The position numbers and the translations under genes were made by a program. A DNA stretch of 64,000 nucleotides, from NCBI RefSeq assembly GCF_002101375.1, contig NZ_CP015207.1, positions 1,790,001 through 1,854,000 on the forward strand, read 5' to 3'. Positions 63,855-64,000 of the stretch are shown piece after piece. Source of the DNA: Sporosarcina ureae (GTDB lineage: Bacteria > Bacillota > Bacilli > Bacillales_A > Planococcaceae). The notes beneath the pieces are model-generated. The model saw only the letters and a list, made by a program, of their open reading frames with translations, searched no databases and had not been told where the DNA came from. The first letter of the stretch is position 1, and every line of letters starts with the position of its first letter.

Positions 63855-63990
63855 TTGGGATTTGCGCTACAGAGGGGACGCTTTCCTGAGGGCGTGGCTT
63901 GATCCGCTTCCCTCACTTCGTTCAGTCCAGGGTCTCAAGTCACACGCTGATCCTCCAGGAGTCGCCCCTCTTTCGCTCCAATCCTACTCA
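63855..63990. repeat. Long imperfect inverted repeat, possible interspersed element
   Basis: About 135 bases, GC-richer than the surroundings, able to fold on itself: GGATT and AATCC at the ends, then GCG/CGC and AGAGGGG/CCCCTCT, with further pairing of CTTGA/TCAAG inside. No ORF. It resembles the repeated hairpin elements of Bacillales intergenic regions, and it may also end fghA transcription. Confidence 0.5.
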
Positions 63991-64000
63991 AAAAACTGAA

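Overview
The window looks like a chromosomal segment of a low-to-mid GC, spore-forming Gram-positive bacterium of the order Bacillales, most likely Sporosarcina or a close Planococcaceae relative (inferred from protein content only). Supporting signs are strong AGGAGG-type ribosome binding sites, frequent TTG/GTG starts, a CotA-type spore-coat laccase, a staphyloxanthin-type crt cluster, an Isd haem-uptake locus with sortase B, S-layer-homology (SLH) domains, Ktr-type potassium transport, and two ECF sigma/anti-sigma pairs. No rRNA, tRNA, CRISPR array, insertion sequence or prophage was recognised.

Layout. 1-6.8 kb: the 5' end of a CoA-transferase subunit divergent from a LysR regulator, an ABC-F ATPase, an orphan peptide-binding lipoprotein, and an M20 amidohydrolase coupled to PgeF. 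6.8-12.3 kb: two ECF sigma/anti-sigma operons on the minus strand, enclosing a class F-like sortase and a surface protein with two perfectly collinear His-containing repeats and an MPKTG sorting signal. 12.4-20.5 kb: housekeeping genes (DUF378, patatin, KtrB, a YtrA-type GntR/ABC operon with a clear operator, SelO, YitT). 20.7-26.8 kb: CotA-like laccase with a remarkable 17-Cys tail, a PLD/SF2 helicase/DUF3427 protein coupled to a NUDIX enzyme, and a TspO-related protein. 26.8-32.6 kb: crtNMPQO, a complete C30 carotenoid glycosyl-ester operon. 32.8-34.4 kb: a polysaccharide deacetylase and an ECF-transporter S component.

34.4-45.4 kb is a trans-4-hydroxy-L-proline catabolic island. A central sigma-54 activator lies between two operons, each preceded by an almost identical -24/-12 promoter. 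The inferred route is epimerase, multi-subunit D-hydroxyproline dehydrogenase (split over both operons), DapA-like deaminase, then alpha-ketoglutarate semialdehyde dehydrogenase, with an NhaC-type transporter. The island also encodes a proline-racemase paralogue that has lost both catalytic cysteines. Malate:quinone oxidoreductase follows.

45.4-50.4 kb: Mqo, DUF4317, Ohr, an anchored alpha/beta hydrolase and a CoA pyrophosphatase. 50.5-57.4 kb: an isd haem-acquisition operon (isdC, an SLH-anchored double NEAT protein, a transmembrane double NEAT protein, isdE, permease, ATPase, srtB) with a Fur-like box upstream and no haem oxygenase in the window. 57.7-64 kb: a hypothetical protein, TatD hydrolase, DUF817, a lipoprotein cyclophilin, DUF1456, and a formaldehyde-detoxification operon (class III ADH plus S-formylglutathione hydrolase) divergent from an HxlR regulator. 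A long imperfect inverted repeat closes the window.
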